A stretch of DNA of 64,000 bases from AP-15 sp963814865. Lineage in GTDB: Bacteria; Pseudomonadota; Alphaproteobacteria; ATCC43930; CGMCC-115725. How positions within the stretch are numbered: position 1 is the first letter of the stretch; each line of letters begins with the position of its first letter. The position numbers were made by a program, and so were the translations under genes. The stretch covers positions 310,001 through 374,000 of the forward strand of contig CAWFEN010000010.1 of assembly GCA_963814865.1 (NCBI GenBank), read 5' to 3'. The notes under the pieces were generated by a model. That model saw only the letters and a program-made list of their open reading frames with translations, searched no databases and was not told the DNA's origin. Below are positions 8,718-17,205 of this stretch, piece by piece.

Positions 8718-9530
8718 ATGCCGACATTCCGCCCGACCCCCGATCTGGAGATGCATTACGAGGTCGACGACTTCACCGATCCGTGGCGGCGGCCGGACAC
8801 GATCCTGATGCTGCACGGCAATGCCGAAAGCGGGCTCGCGTGGTATGGCTGGGTTCCGGCGCTCGCCCGCAAATACCGGGTCGTGCGCCCTGATATGCGC
8901 GGGTTTGGCGCCTCGACGCCGATGCCGCGCGACTTTCCGTGGACCCTCGACATCATCATCGACGATTTCGTCCGGTTGACGGACAGTCTCGGCGTCGAGC
9001 GGTTTCATCTCGTCGGCGCCAAGATCGGCGGCACCGTCGCCCGCGCCTTTGCCGCGCGCCGTCCCGAGCGGGTCAAGACCCTGACCGTCGTCGGAACGCC
9101 GCCGCCGTTGCGCGCCGGCGCGGCCGAACGCGTTCCGGAATTGAACGCGGCTTTCGAGCGCGCCGGGGTCGAGCCTTGGGCGCGCCAGACGATGGCCGGG
9201 CGCCTCGGCAGCACCTTTCCGGCCGAAGGGGTCGAGTGGTGGATCCAGTTCATGGCGCGCACCGCGGTCTCGACCCAGGTGGGCTTCATGAAGACGATCG
9301 CGTGCGCCGACATCCGCGCCGATGTGCCGAAGATCCGTTGCCCGACGCTGGTCGTCACCACCGATGGCAGCGGCCTCGCTTCGATCGACGAGACGCGCGC
9401 CTGGCAGCAGCAGATCCCCAATTCCTCGCTCGTGGTCTTGCCCGGCAATTCCTACCACGTCGCGGCAAGCCACGCCGAACGCTGTGCCGCGGCGGCGCTC
9501 GATTTCATCGCCAGCAACGGGGGTGCCTGA
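8718..9530 (+). CDS. Alpha/beta-fold hydrolase-like protein lacking the usual nucleophile Ser
   Basis: 270 residues from the ATG after GAGGGAG. The fold is clear: oxyanion-hole region LMLHGNAESGLAWYGWVPAL, DMRGFGAS, a Ser-elbow region, the acid region VVTTDGSG and the terminal His region PGNSYHVAASH. The elbow reads LVGAKIGG, where the family has G-x-S-x-G-G, so the nucleophile position is Lys. Normal ester or lactone hydrolysis is therefore doubtful. Some members with altered elbows use other chemistry or do not catalyse. The gene lies downstream of the deacylase on the same strand and may belong to the same catabolic set. The altered residue is direct reading. Its effect is inference. Confidence 0.8.
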   Translation: MPTFRPTPDLEMHYEVDDFTDPWRRPDTILMLHGNAESGLAWYGWVPALARKYRVVRPDMRGFGASTPMPRDFPWTLDIIIDDFVRLTDSLGVERFHLVGAKIGGTVARAFAARRPERVKTLTVVGTPPPLRAGAAERVPELNAAFERAGVEPWARQTMAGRLGSTFPAEGVEWWIQFMARTAVSTQVGFMKTIACADIRADVPKIRCPTLVVTTDGSGLASIDETRAWQQQIPNSSLVVLPGNSYHVAASHAERCAAAALDFIASNGGA

Positions 9531-9546
9531 TCCGCCGCGCCGAAAT

Positions 9547-10620
9547 TCAGCGAACCTTGTGTTCGTTTACCCGGGTTGCCGTCGCCGGGTCGTTCCGGTC
9601 GTCGCGCCAGGTCGGATGATTGAAATGGAGCACGAAGTCGCCATTGTACGACGTGACGGCTTCGTCAAAAATCAGCCTGCCGATGCGGACCCAGTTTGCG
9701 AACCGTCGCCGCTGGAAAAAATTCGGGCCGCGAGTTGAGCCCTCGTCGGTGACCTCGATGCCGAAGACGAGCTTGCGTTTTGGGGCGGGGTCGCCGCGAT
9801 CGTAGATCTGCGCCATGATCTCGTCGCGGAAATCCAAGGCCCCGCCGGGGATTCTGGGCTGATCGGGATCGACGACGAGGCGCATGAACGCCGGCGCCCG
9901 GGTCGGCTCGTCGGCAGGCTTGCCAAGCTCGGCGATCTGGTAGAGCTGCCTTGCCGTCGGCTCCTTGTCGGTTTGGCCAAAGAGAATCCCTTCGACAGCG
10001 AGAACCGGCGCGCCGAGACCGCGGCGCCAAATGCTGGTGTCCGGCGCGTTGCGAAGCTCGGCGTCGTTGATGTAGTCGGAGCGATCGCCGCCGAGGTCTT
10101 GCTGGGTGATGAAGCCGGCGGTGCGGAGCGGTTCGCCGTGGTTTCGGTCCGTCGTCGGAAAGAGCTTGCCGACCATCGCCAGGGACCGGATCCGCCCGCG
10201 CCGCGTCTCCTTGCAGCATGTCGAGTAGCGTGCAACCACGAGCGCCCGGCTCTCCTTCCGAAAATAGCCCGAATATCGGTTTTCTTTTGAAATCTCCCAA
10301 AGACCGGTGAGGCATATGCCGTTCGGATGAATAATCCGCCGGAAACCCTTGCGATCGGTGCCCCAGCGCAGATCGGCATGGGAATCGACGGCCCGGGCGA
10401 CCGCTTGGCGAAACAGGTACGGCCGGCTGGACCGCACCGCTCCGTGCAGGACGCCTGCGAGCGTGACCGCGTAGACCGGCAAGGCCGGCTCGCCCTCGCC
10501 GCCCCAAACACTCTGGTACGGGTTGGCGAAGACGGCATCGCGCACCTCCGAGAAACGCGACCCCCGATAGCCGCGGTCTTCCTCGGTTACTTGCTCCGCC
10601 CCGTAATATTCCGGCTCCAT
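9547..10620 (-). CDS. Catalase-fold-like protein, tentative
   Basis: 357 residues, intact. The central part (IIHPNGICLTGLWEI, YSGYFRKESRALVVARYSTC, LAMVGKLFPTTD) resembles small catalase-related haem proteins, where a His follows the first strand and polar residues line the haem pocket. I could not place the proximal Tyr with confidence, so haem binding is inferred. The C-terminal part (FRDEIMAQIYDRGDPAPKRKLVFGIEV ... FNHPTWRDDRNDPAT) is conserved-looking but unfamiliar. There is no signal peptide. The gene converges on the alpha/beta hydrolase gene with a 16-base gap. The alternative is a family of unknown function. Confidence 0.5.
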   Translation of the reverse strand: MEPEYYGAEQVTEEDRGYRGSRFSEVRDAVFANPYQSVWGGEGEPALPVYAVTLAGVLHGAVRSSRPYLFRQAVARAVDSHADLRWGTDRKGFRRIIHPNGICLTGLWEISKENRYSGYFRKESRALVVARYSTCCKETRRGRIRSLAMVGKLFPTTDRNHGEPLRTAGFITQQDLGGDRSDYINDAELRNAPDTSIWRRGLGAPVLAVEGILFGQTDKEPTARQLYQIAELGKPADEPTRAPAFMRLVVDPDQPRIPGGALDFRDEIMAQIYDRGDPAPKRKLVFGIEVTDEGSTRGPNFFQRRRFANWVRIGRLIFDEAVTSYNGDFVLHFNHPTWRDDRNDPATATRVNEHKVR

Positions 10621-10659
10621 GGCTGTCCCCGTTCGCCGTGATGCGAGGGCATCGCCATC

Positions 10660-10719
10660 AGATCCCAGCGGGGCAGATCCCAGCGGGGCAGATCCCAGCG
10701 GGGCAGATCCCAGCGGGGC
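10660..10719. repeat. Four perfect 15-base tandem repeats
   Basis: Four identical copies of AGATCCCAGCGGGGC lie end to end at 10660-10674, 10675-10689, 10690-10704 and 10705-10719. They sit between the catalase-like gene's start (10620) and the LLM gene's stop (10730). Perfect identity points to recent expansion. The array is non-coding in the genes called here. Confidence 0.95.
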
Positions 10720-10729
10720 GCGGTCGGGC

Positions 10730-11785
10730 TCAATGGAGCCGCGGCTGTACCTTTTCGCAGATCAGCTGCAGCGAGTGCATGACCCGTTCGTGCGGCACCA
10801 GCCCCCCGTAATTCAGCTCGCCGAGGATGCCGGCGAGGCCCAACTGCTGCTGCAGGGTCAGCAGACGGTCGGCAACGACCTCCGGCGTGCCGATGATGGC
10901 CCGGCCTTGCAGCACCTCGTCGTAGGTGAGCGTCTGCAGCCGCTGCGCCCCCTCGATGCGGCGCGCGCTGTCGAAAACCCCGGCGCTGTGGGCCGACTCT
11001 TGGAGCCGCGCGCCCAACCAGCGGTAGGTGTTCATCAGGCTCTCTTCCGGGTCCCGGCGCGCCTGCTCCATCGTGTCGCCGACATAGACCGGTGCCCGCA
11101 GATAGACCTCGCCAGTGCCGGGGTGACCGGCTGCCTTCCAAGCTTCACGATAGATCTCGAGACTGGGCAGCACCTCGTCGATCGTGCCGCGGCGCGCGCC
11201 GACAAAGATCGCATAACCTTGCCGGCCGGCCGAAATAAAGGTGTCTTCCCGATTGGCCGCGATCCGGATCGGCGGATGCGGCCGGTGGTACGGCTTCGGC
11301 ACGATGCTTACGTTTTCGTAATTGTAGTATTTGCCGGCGAAGGAGAATTTTTCCTCGGTCCACGCGCGCTTGACGACCTCGAGCACTTCGGCGAAGCGCT
11401 CGGGGCTTTCGCCATAGGAAATGCCGTAGGCTTCGTAGGCGCGCGGAAAGCCGCTGCGACCGACACCAAAGAGCAGCCGTCCGCGGCTGATGTGATCGAC
11501 GGTGGCGGCGTCTTCGGCAAGCCGCAGCGGCTGGCACAGCGGCAAGACCTGGACACCCGTTCCGATTTTGATGTTGCGAGTGCGGGCGGCAATCGCGCTC
11601 GCGATGGTCATCGGCACCGCACACACCGAGCGCTCGGGCGCCATGTGGATTTCCGGCAGCCAGATCGCGTCGAGGCCCCAGCGCTCGGCGGCATCGACCT
11701 GGTCGAACGCGGTGGTGAACGCCTCGGCCTCGCTCTGCCCCGGGCGCCGCTGGAACTCGTGGAATACGCCGAATTCGAATGGCAT
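10730..11785 (-). CDS. LLM-class flavin-dependent oxidoreductase (paralogue A1)
   Basis: 351 residues from the ATG at 11785, preceded by GAGGAGCAG. It is a luciferase-like TIM-barrel protein that uses reduced FMN or F420. The motifs are RWGLDAIWLPEIH, IKIGTGVQVLPLCQPLRLAEDAA, GRLLFGVGRSG and PPIRIAANREDTF. It has the same length and a near-identical motif order to the protein at 12909-13937, including the closing LQLICEK.QPRLH, so the two are paralogues. It is the last of three LLM genes in a row on the minus strand and lies 22 bases after the middle one, probably one operon. The substrate is unknown. Confidence 0.85.
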   Translation of the reverse strand: MPFEFGVFHEFQRRPGQSEAEAFTTAFDQVDAAERWGLDAIWLPEIHMAPERSVCAVPMTIASAIAARTRNIKIGTGVQVLPLCQPLRLAEDAATVDHISRGRLLFGVGRSGFPRAYEAYGISYGESPERFAEVLEVVKRAWTEEKFSFAGKYYNYENVSIVPKPYHRPHPPIRIAANREDTFISAGRQGYAIFVGARRGTIDEVLPSLEIYREAWKAAGHPGTGEVYLRAPVYVGDTMEQARRDPEESLMNTYRWLGARLQESAHSAGVFDSARRIEGAQRLQTLTYDEVLQGRAIIGTPEVVADRLLTLQQQLGLAGILGELNYGGLVPHERVMHSLQLICEKVQPRLH

Positions 11786-11807
11786 CGTTGCTGCTCCTCT
11801 CAAATCG

Positions 11808-12845
11808 TCACTTGCCGGCAAGGGCGAGCGCCGCGGGTTCGTCGGCGAAAGCCGGCATGATCTCGCGGGCAAAGCGGCGGATGTTCTCGCGCGAGCCGCC
11901 GAAATTGATGATCACATATTCGACCCCGCCGGCCCGCAGCCTTTCGAGCTTGCGCATGATCTCGTCGGGGGTGCCGAACAGCGCGCTTTCCGCGCTCACA
12001 TGGCGTGCTTCTTTCTCGTCATCCAATATGTAGCGGGTTCGGGTCTCGCCGCCGGGGCGCCGGGCCAGCGCATTGACTCGCATATGGCCCTGATAACGGC
12101 GCTCGATCGCGGCTTCCTTGTCGGCGTTATTCTTAGCGAAATGGACGGCGCGGGCGACCGCGACCTCCATCGGATCGAAACGGCGCCCGCGCGCCTCGAC
12201 CTCTTGCTCGAACTGGGCAACCTGTTCGAGGATTTCCTCGGCGAGCGAATGCTGGCCCAGCAGCATATTGTAGCCGCGCCCGGCAACCTGGCGGACCGAA
12301 TTGGGGCTGCCGGCGCCCATCCAGAATGGCGGGTGCGGCTGTTGCGCGGTCGGCGGCTCGACCACGATATTGTCGAACTGCCAATACTTCCCTTTATGCG
12401 AGAACGGCGTCTCCGAGACGAAGGCCCTGGTCATCACGTCGAGCGACTCCTCGAAGCGCTCGTCGGCCTCTTCCATCGGCACGCAGAACCCGGCGAACTC
12501 GTTCCAACGATAGCCCTTGCCGACGCCGAAATCGAGCCGGCCGCCGGAGAGCAGATCGAGGGTCGCGGCCTGCTCGGCCAGCAGCACCGGGTTGTGCCAC
12601 GGCAACACCAATACCGCCGTGCCGAGGCGCAGATGCCGGGTGCGGGCGCCGAGCCAGGTCAGCAAATTGAGGCTCGCCGAGACCTGGCCGAAGCCGGTGA
12701 AATGATGCTCGACCAGAAAGGTGCTGTAATAGCCCAGCGCCTCGGCCTCGACATTGTTGTCGATGAAGTCGCGAAAGCCCTGGCTGCTGTCGGTATCGGG
12801 GCCGGCCCGCCGCGCCTGCGCGCTGCCGAATAGGCCAAATTTCAT
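11808..12845 (-). CDS. LLM-class flavin-dependent oxidoreductase (paralogue B1)
   Basis: 345 residues. It is a luciferase-like monooxygenase: MKFGLFGSAQARR, FLVEHHFTGFGQVS, RLGTAVLVLPWHNPVLLAEQAATLDLLSGGRLDFGVGKGYRWNEF (read in parts), and PPFWMGAGSPNSVRQVA. A C-terminal Gly-rich strand, VIINFGGSRENIRRFA, is where the phosphate of the flavin normally sits. The protein at 16159-17205 is a close paralogue with the same start and end motifs. It lies between the A1 and A2 genes on the minus strand in a probable operon (gaps of 22 and 63 bases). Confidence 0.85.
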   Translation of the reverse strand: MKFGLFGSAQARRAGPDTDSSQGFRDFIDNNVEAEALGYYSTFLVEHHFTGFGQVSASLNLLTWLGARTRHLRLGTAVLVLPWHNPVLLAEQAATLDLLSGGRLDFGVGKGYRWNEFAGFCVPMEEADERFEESLDVMTRAFVSETPFSHKGKYWQFDNIVVEPPTAQQPHPPFWMGAGSPNSVRQVAGRGYNMLLGQHSLAEEILEQVAQFEQEVEARGRRFDPMEVAVARAVHFAKNNADKEAAIERRYQGHMRVNALARRPGGETRTRYILDDEKEARHVSAESALFGTPDEIMRKLERLRAGGVEYVIINFGGSRENIRRFAREIMPAFADEPAALALAGK

Positions 12846-12908
12846 CGCTTGATCTCCTGATTCGGATTATTCGCCGCTGCCGTTGCCCGGGGAGTGGGGA
12901 GTGGGCGC

Positions 12909-13937
12909 TCAATGCAGCCGGGGCATGACCTTCTCGCACAACAGCTGCAGCGACCGGGTCATCGGCTCATGCGGGATCAGCGCACCGAAATTGAGCTCGG
13001 CGAGAATCCCGTTCAGCCCCAGCTCCTCGTGCAGTTGCAACAGGCGGTCGGCGACCCGTTCGGCGCTGCCGATGATGACCTTGTCGCGCTGCACCTCCTC
13101 GTAGGAGATCGTGCGGATGGTTACAGCCTCCGCCGCGCGTCGCCGGTTTGGAGCATTTTCAAGCCGCGTGCTCAACGTTCGATAGCCGGACATGATGCTT
13201 TCCTCGGCCTGGTCGAACGCCTGCCGGTCGGTGTCGGCGATGTGCAGGGTCAGCCGCAGATAGACCTCGCCCTCGCCCGGATGGCCGGCCGCCTTGTAGG
13301 CCTGGCGATAGGCGGCGAGGTCGGGCGCGAGACCGGACAGGGAGCCGCTGCGCACCGCGACGAAGATCGGATAGCCGGCCTCACCTAGTGACGGAAAAGT
13401 CTCCTCGCTGGCGGCGGCGACGCGGATCGGCGGGCATGGTTTCTGATAGGGCTGCGGCACCGCGCTGGCATTGTCGAAATGCCAGTATTTGCCTTCGTAG
13501 GAGAACCGCTCCTGGGTCCACGCCTTCTTGACGATGTCGAGGGTTTCGAGAAACCGTTCGCGGCTTTCCGAATAGGGGACGCCGTAGGCCATGTAGCTGC
13601 GCGGGTTGCCGCTGCGCCCGACGCCGAACAGCAGCCTGCCGTTGCTGATCTGGTCGACCGTCGCGGTCTCTTCGGCGAGGCGCAGCGGATGGCACAACGG
13701 CAGTACCTGGACCCCGGTGCCGATCTTGATCCGCTTGGTGCGCGCGGCGATCGCGCTCGCCACGGTCATCGGCGCGCTCATCACCGAGCGGCGCGCCTGC
13801 TGATGGATTTCGGCCAGCCAGATCGCATCGAGGCCCCAACGATCGGCGGCCTCGATCTGGTCCAACGCCTCCGCGAACGCCGCTGCCTGGGTCTGATCCG
13901 GCCGGCAGTGGAATTCATGGTAGACGCCGACTTCCAT
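12909..13937 (-). CDS. LLM-class flavin-dependent oxidoreductase (paralogue A2)
   Basis: 342 residues from the ATG at 13937 (MEVGVYHEFHCRPDQ). An upstream extension to 13997 is open but unlike the family. Motifs match paralogue A1 almost one to one: RWGLDAIWLAEIH, IKIGTGVQVLPLCHPLRLAE, LLFGVGRSGNPRSY and ILAELNFGALIPHE. It is the first gene of the three-gene LLM set and is divergent from the LysR gene at 14114 across 176 bases, so that regulator may control it. The substrate is unknown. Confidence 0.85.
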   Translation of the reverse strand: MEVGVYHEFHCRPDQTQAAAFAEALDQIEAADRWGLDAIWLAEIHQQARRSVMSAPMTVASAIAARTKRIKIGTGVQVLPLCHPLRLAEETATVDQISNGRLLFGVGRSGNPRSYMAYGVPYSESRERFLETLDIVKKAWTQERFSYEGKYWHFDNASAVPQPYQKPCPPIRVAAASEETFPSLGEAGYPIFVAVRSGSLSGLAPDLAAYRQAYKAAGHPGEGEVYLRLTLHIADTDRQAFDQAEESIMSGYRTLSTRLENAPNRRRAAEAVTIRTISYEEVQRDKVIIGSAERVADRLLQLHEELGLNGILAELNFGALIPHEPMTRSLQLLCEKVMPRLH

Positions 13938-14113
13938 GGCTCGCTCTCCTCGATTGGCACCGCGCGGATACGACGCTAATTTCGATCCGATCATCAAGCA
14001 AATACCGATTTCCGATCATACCCATGCCGCTCCGGCATGACGTCGCCAAGAAAACTCCGCCAGGGAATTTCTAATTGACGGGCGCCGCGGGCGGTGAGTG
14101 GAATCACGATGCC

Positions 14114-15082
14114 ATGGAGCTGCGCAGCCTGCATTATTTCGTCCGCATCGCCGAGCTCGGCAGCATCACCCGCGCCTCGGCGCATCTGCAGATCGCCCAG
14201 CCGGCACTGACCCGACATGTGCAGCGGCTCGAAGACGAGCTCGATGCGGCGCTGTTCACGCGGGCGAACCGCGGCGTGCGGCTGACCGAGGCCGGACAGA
14301 AACTGCTCGAAAGCGCACAGCGCATCCTGCGCGACGTCGAGCGCGCCGGCGACGAGATCCGCGCCCACAAGGCGCATCCGAGCGGCAAGATCATCCTCGG
14401 CGTCACCCCGACCCTGTGCCCGGTCGTGGTGCCCGAGCTGTTCGCGCGGATGCGGCGCCACTACCCGATGATCGAGCTCAAGGTGGTGCATGCCGGCACG
14501 GTCCGGCTCGAGGAGTTCGTCGTCGACGGCCGCGTCGATCTGGCGTTGCTGGCGGAGATTTCGCGCAGCCGCCTGATCCTGTCGACGCGCCTTGCCGAAG
14601 AGGAGATGGTGCTGATTACCCGGCCCGGGGCGCGGCCGCGCGGCGTCGTCTCCGCCGAGGAGCTGAACCGCACCCCGCTGATCCTGGGCGACGGGCTGCG
14701 GGCGGCGCTCGATGTGCTGCTCGCCGGGCGCGGCATCACCTTGCAGGTCGAAACCGAGCTGAACGACCACGAAACCATCCGGCTGATGGTGCAGCAGGGC
14801 GTCGGCGCGTCGATCCTGCCGCACTCCTCGGTCTTTCGCGAATGCGCGCGCGGGCTCGCCGAGGCGCACCGCATCACCGCCGGCGGCATCTTCAGAACAT
14901 TGGCGCTCGGTGCGGCGCCGAGCCGTGGCCCGTCCGCGGCGCGCGACGCGCTGGCCGAAATCGTCAGCGCGGTGCTCGGGGACATTGCGGCCGACGGCAA
15001 GCTGTGCCCGCATATAGAAGACCAGGTGGCCATCGAAGAACCACGCCCTCGCCTGCGCAGACGCGCCAGGGTCGGGGCTTAA
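14114..15082 (+). CDS. LysR-family transcriptional regulator
   Basis: 322 residues. An N-terminal winged helix-turn-helix (residues 1-60: MELRSLHYFVRIAELGSITRA, then AQPALTRHVQRLEDELDAALFTR) is followed by a periplasmic-binding-protein-like effector domain (about 90-300: SGKIILGVTPTLCPVVVPELF, VVHAGTVRLEEFVVDGRVDLAL, QQGVGASILPHS). It activates or represses nearby genes in response to a small molecule. It is divergent from the LLM set and 17 bases upstream of the amidohydrolase, so both are likely targets. Start chosen at the ATG giving the standard MELRxLxYF N-terminus. Confidence 0.92.
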   Translation: MELRSLHYFVRIAELGSITRASAHLQIAQPALTRHVQRLEDELDAALFTRANRGVRLTEAGQKLLESAQRILRDVERAGDEIRAHKAHPSGKIILGVTPTLCPVVVPELFARMRRHYPMIELKVVHAGTVRLEEFVVDGRVDLALLAEISRSRLILSTRLAEEEMVLITRPGARPRGVVSAEELNRTPLILGDGLRAALDVLLAGRGITLQVETELNDHETIRLMVQQGVGASILPHSSVFRECARGLAEAHRITAGGIFRTLALGAAPSRGPSAARDALAEIVSAVLGDIAADGKLCPHIEDQVAIEEPRPRLRRRARVGA

Positions 15083-15099
15083 CCGCAAAGGAGACGCCA

Positions 15100-15927
15100 A
15101 TGCAGATCGTCGATTCGCAGATCCATCTTTGGGAAAACGCGCGGATGTCGCCGCAGCACCGCCAGATCCCGACCTACAACGTCGATGACGCGCTGAAGGA
15201 GATGGCCGAGGCCGGCGTCGATGCGGCGGTCATTCATCCGCCCAGCACGCTCGGCGAGGGGCCGAACGTGCAGGCGGTCGAGGCGGTGAAAGCCCATCCG
15301 AGCAAATTCTGCATCCTCGGGAATTTCGATTTGCAGGCGCCGGACCGCGAGGAGATCGTCAAGAACTGGCGCCAGCGGCCGGGGATGCTCGGCTTTCGTT
15401 TCACCTTCAACCAGCCGCATCAGGCGAGTTGGTGGAACGACGGCTCGCTCGACTGGTTCTGGGCTGCCTGCGAGCGCGAAAAGCTGGCGGTCGGGTTGCT
15501 GGCCGGCGGCCATATGGCCGATTTGGCGAGGATTGCCGAGCGTCATCCCGGCCTCAAGCTGCACATCGACCATCACGGCCGCGGCGGCAGTGGCGGCTCC
15601 GGCAAGGACGACGCCGCCTTCGCCAATCTCGGCGATATGCTGGCGGTCGCCAAACACCCCAATGTCGCAGTCAAATTGTCGGGGGCGCCGAGCTATTCGA
15701 GCGAACCCTACCCCCATCGCAACATCCATAAATACATCCGCCAGATCTTCGACGCCTTCGGCCCGCAGCGCTGCTTCTGGGGCACCGACATCACCCGCAT
15801 GCCGTGCTCCTACCGGCAATGCGTGACGATGTTCACCGAGGAATTGCCGTGGCTCCAGGGCCGCGACCAGGAGCTGGTGATGGGCGACGCGATCTGCGCC
15901 TGGCTCGGCTGGCAGCGCCCGGCCTGA
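15100..15927 (+). CDS. Amidohydrolase-2 family metal-dependent hydrolase
   Basis: 275 residues from the ATG after AAAGGAGA. It is a TIM-barrel amidohydrolase of the type that includes 2-pyrone-4,6-dicarboxylate lactonase: MQIVDSQIHLWE (metal site on strand 1, where the second His of HxH is usually found two residues on), MLGFRFTF, LKLHIDHHGR, NVAVKLSGAPSYSSEPYPH, and FWGTDITRMP with the catalytic Asp. The first motif reads S-Q-I-H, so only one His of the usual HxH is visible, as in lactonase-like members. It is probably cotranscribed with the LysR gene. A role in aromatic or lactone breakdown is inferred from the family. Confidence 0.82.
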   Translation: MQIVDSQIHLWENARMSPQHRQIPTYNVDDALKEMAEAGVDAAVIHPPSTLGEGPNVQAVEAVKAHPSKFCILGNFDLQAPDREEIVKNWRQRPGMLGFRFTFNQPHQASWWNDGSLDWFWAACEREKLAVGLLAGGHMADLARIAERHPGLKLHIDHHGRGGSGGSGKDDAAFANLGDMLAVAKHPNVAVKLSGAPSYSSEPYPHRNIHKYIRQIFDAFGPQRCFWGTDITRMPCSYRQCVTMFTEELPWLQGRDQELVMGDAICAWLGWQRPA

Positions 15928-15990
15928 TCCGCGCATGCTCGTCGGTGTCTTGTCACGGCGATGCCGGATTGGGTCCGCGGCCTCGAACCT

Positions 15991-16025
15991 CGTCATTCCG
16001 GGGCACGGCAAAGCCCGGAATGACG
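15991..16025. repeat. REP-like palindrome (12-bp perfect stem)
   Basis: CGTCATTCCGGG at 15991-16002 pairs exactly with CCCGGAATGACG at 16014-16025. The same core, GTCATTCCGGG / CCCGGAATGAC, recurs at 35022-35144, so this is a dispersed repeat in the genome. It lies downstream of the amidohydrolase. Confidence 0.85.
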
Positions 16026-16158
16026 GAGAGCGATCCCGAGGCGCTTGGCTCTCCCAACAGAACCATGCCGCGCCGTTATGCCGGTAATCGAGATACGGTA
16101 TTTTGAACATCGCCGGTGCTGAAGTAACCTCGCCTTTGGGCAACAGAGGGTGAGGCGG

Positions 16159-17205
16159 ATGCAGTTCGGCTTGTTCGGCAGTGCGGCGGCAAGACGGGGC
16201 GGCCCCGAATTTGACAGCGCGGAGGGCTTCCGCGACTTCATCGACACCAATGTCGAGGCGGAGGCGCTGGGCTTTCGCAGCAGTTTTGTCGTCGAGCACC
16301 ATTTCACCGGCTATGGCCAGGTCTCGGCGACGATCAATCTGCTGACCTGGCTCGGCGCGCGCACCCGCTGGCTGCGCCTCGGCACGGCGGTCATGGTCTT
16401 GCCCTGGCACAACCCGGTATTGCTGGCCGAGCAGGCCGCGACCCTCGATCTGCTGTCAGGCGGCCGGCTCGATTTCGGCATCGGCAAGGGCTATCGCTAC
16501 AACGAGTTCGCCGGGTTCTGCGTGCCGATGGCGGAAGCCGATGCGCGCTTCGACGAAGCGCTCGAGGTGATCATCGAGGCGTGGACCGCCGACGAGCCGT
16601 TCTCGCATCGCGGCAAATATTGGCAATTCGACGAGATCGTCGTCGAGCCGCCGACCGCGCAGAAACCGCACCCGCCGATCTGGATGGGCGCCGGCAGCGA
16701 ACGCTCGATCCGCCGGGTCGCCGCCCAGGGCTATAATCTGCTGCTCGGGCAATACGCCTCGCCCGCCGACGTCGCCTGGAACATCGCCGTCTATAAATCC
16801 GAGGTCGAGGCGCACGGCCGCCGCTTCGATCCGATGCAGGTGGCCGTGACGAGGGCGTTCTTTGTCGCCGACAATGCCACCGAGCGGGAAGCCGCGATGG
16901 CGCGCCGGCTGGCGAACCGGCTGCGCCAGTTGAAGCTTGCGACCACACCCGACGGCACCGTCCATGGCGGGCCCGACCGCGCTACCGGCGACCCGCGGGA
17001 AGTCAACGAAAAAAGCGCGATGTACGGCAACCCCGACCATATCGCCGAACGGCTCGACGAGCTGCGCGCGGCCGGCGCCGGCTATGTGCTGATCAACGGC
17101 GGCGGCTCGGGCGGCGGTGCGCGCGGACGCACCAGCCTGCGTCGCTTCGCCCGCGAAATCATGCCGCATTTCGTCGAGACCACGCCGGAACGGGCTGCCG
17201 TCTGA
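16159..17205 (+). CDS. LLM-class flavin-dependent oxidoreductase (paralogue B2)
   Basis: 348 residues from the ATG at 16159 (after AGAGGGTGAGG). A GTG at 16150 is possible. It is a close paralogue of the gene at 11808-12845: MQFGLFGSAAARRGG, FVVEHHFTGYGQVSATINLLTW (read in parts), LDFGIGKGYRYNEFAGFCVPM, PPIWMGAGSERSIRRVAAQGYN and YVLINGGGSGGGARG. It has the same fold, with an altered Gly-rich loop at the end. It is 231 bases after the amidohydrolase on the same strand. A REP palindrome lies between, so separate transcription is possible. Confidence 0.85.
   Translation: MQFGLFGSAAARRGGPEFDSAEGFRDFIDTNVEAEALGFRSSFVVEHHFTGYGQVSATINLLTWLGARTRWLRLGTAVMVLPWHNPVLLAEQAATLDLLSGGRLDFGIGKGYRYNEFAGFCVPMAEADARFDEALEVIIEAWTADEPFSHRGKYWQFDEIVVEPPTAQKPHPPIWMGAGSERSIRRVAAQGYNLLLGQYASPADVAWNIAVYKSEVEAHGRRFDPMQVAVTRAFFVADNATEREAAMARRLANRLRQLKLATTPDGTVHGGPDRATGDPREVNEKSAMYGNPDHIAERLDELRAAGAGYVLINGGGSGGGARGRTSLRRFAREIMPHFVETTPERAAV

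Noticed and set aside
10660..10719. CRISPR-like array
   Set aside because: The repeats are directly adjacent without spacers and there are no cas genes. It is a simple tandem repeat.
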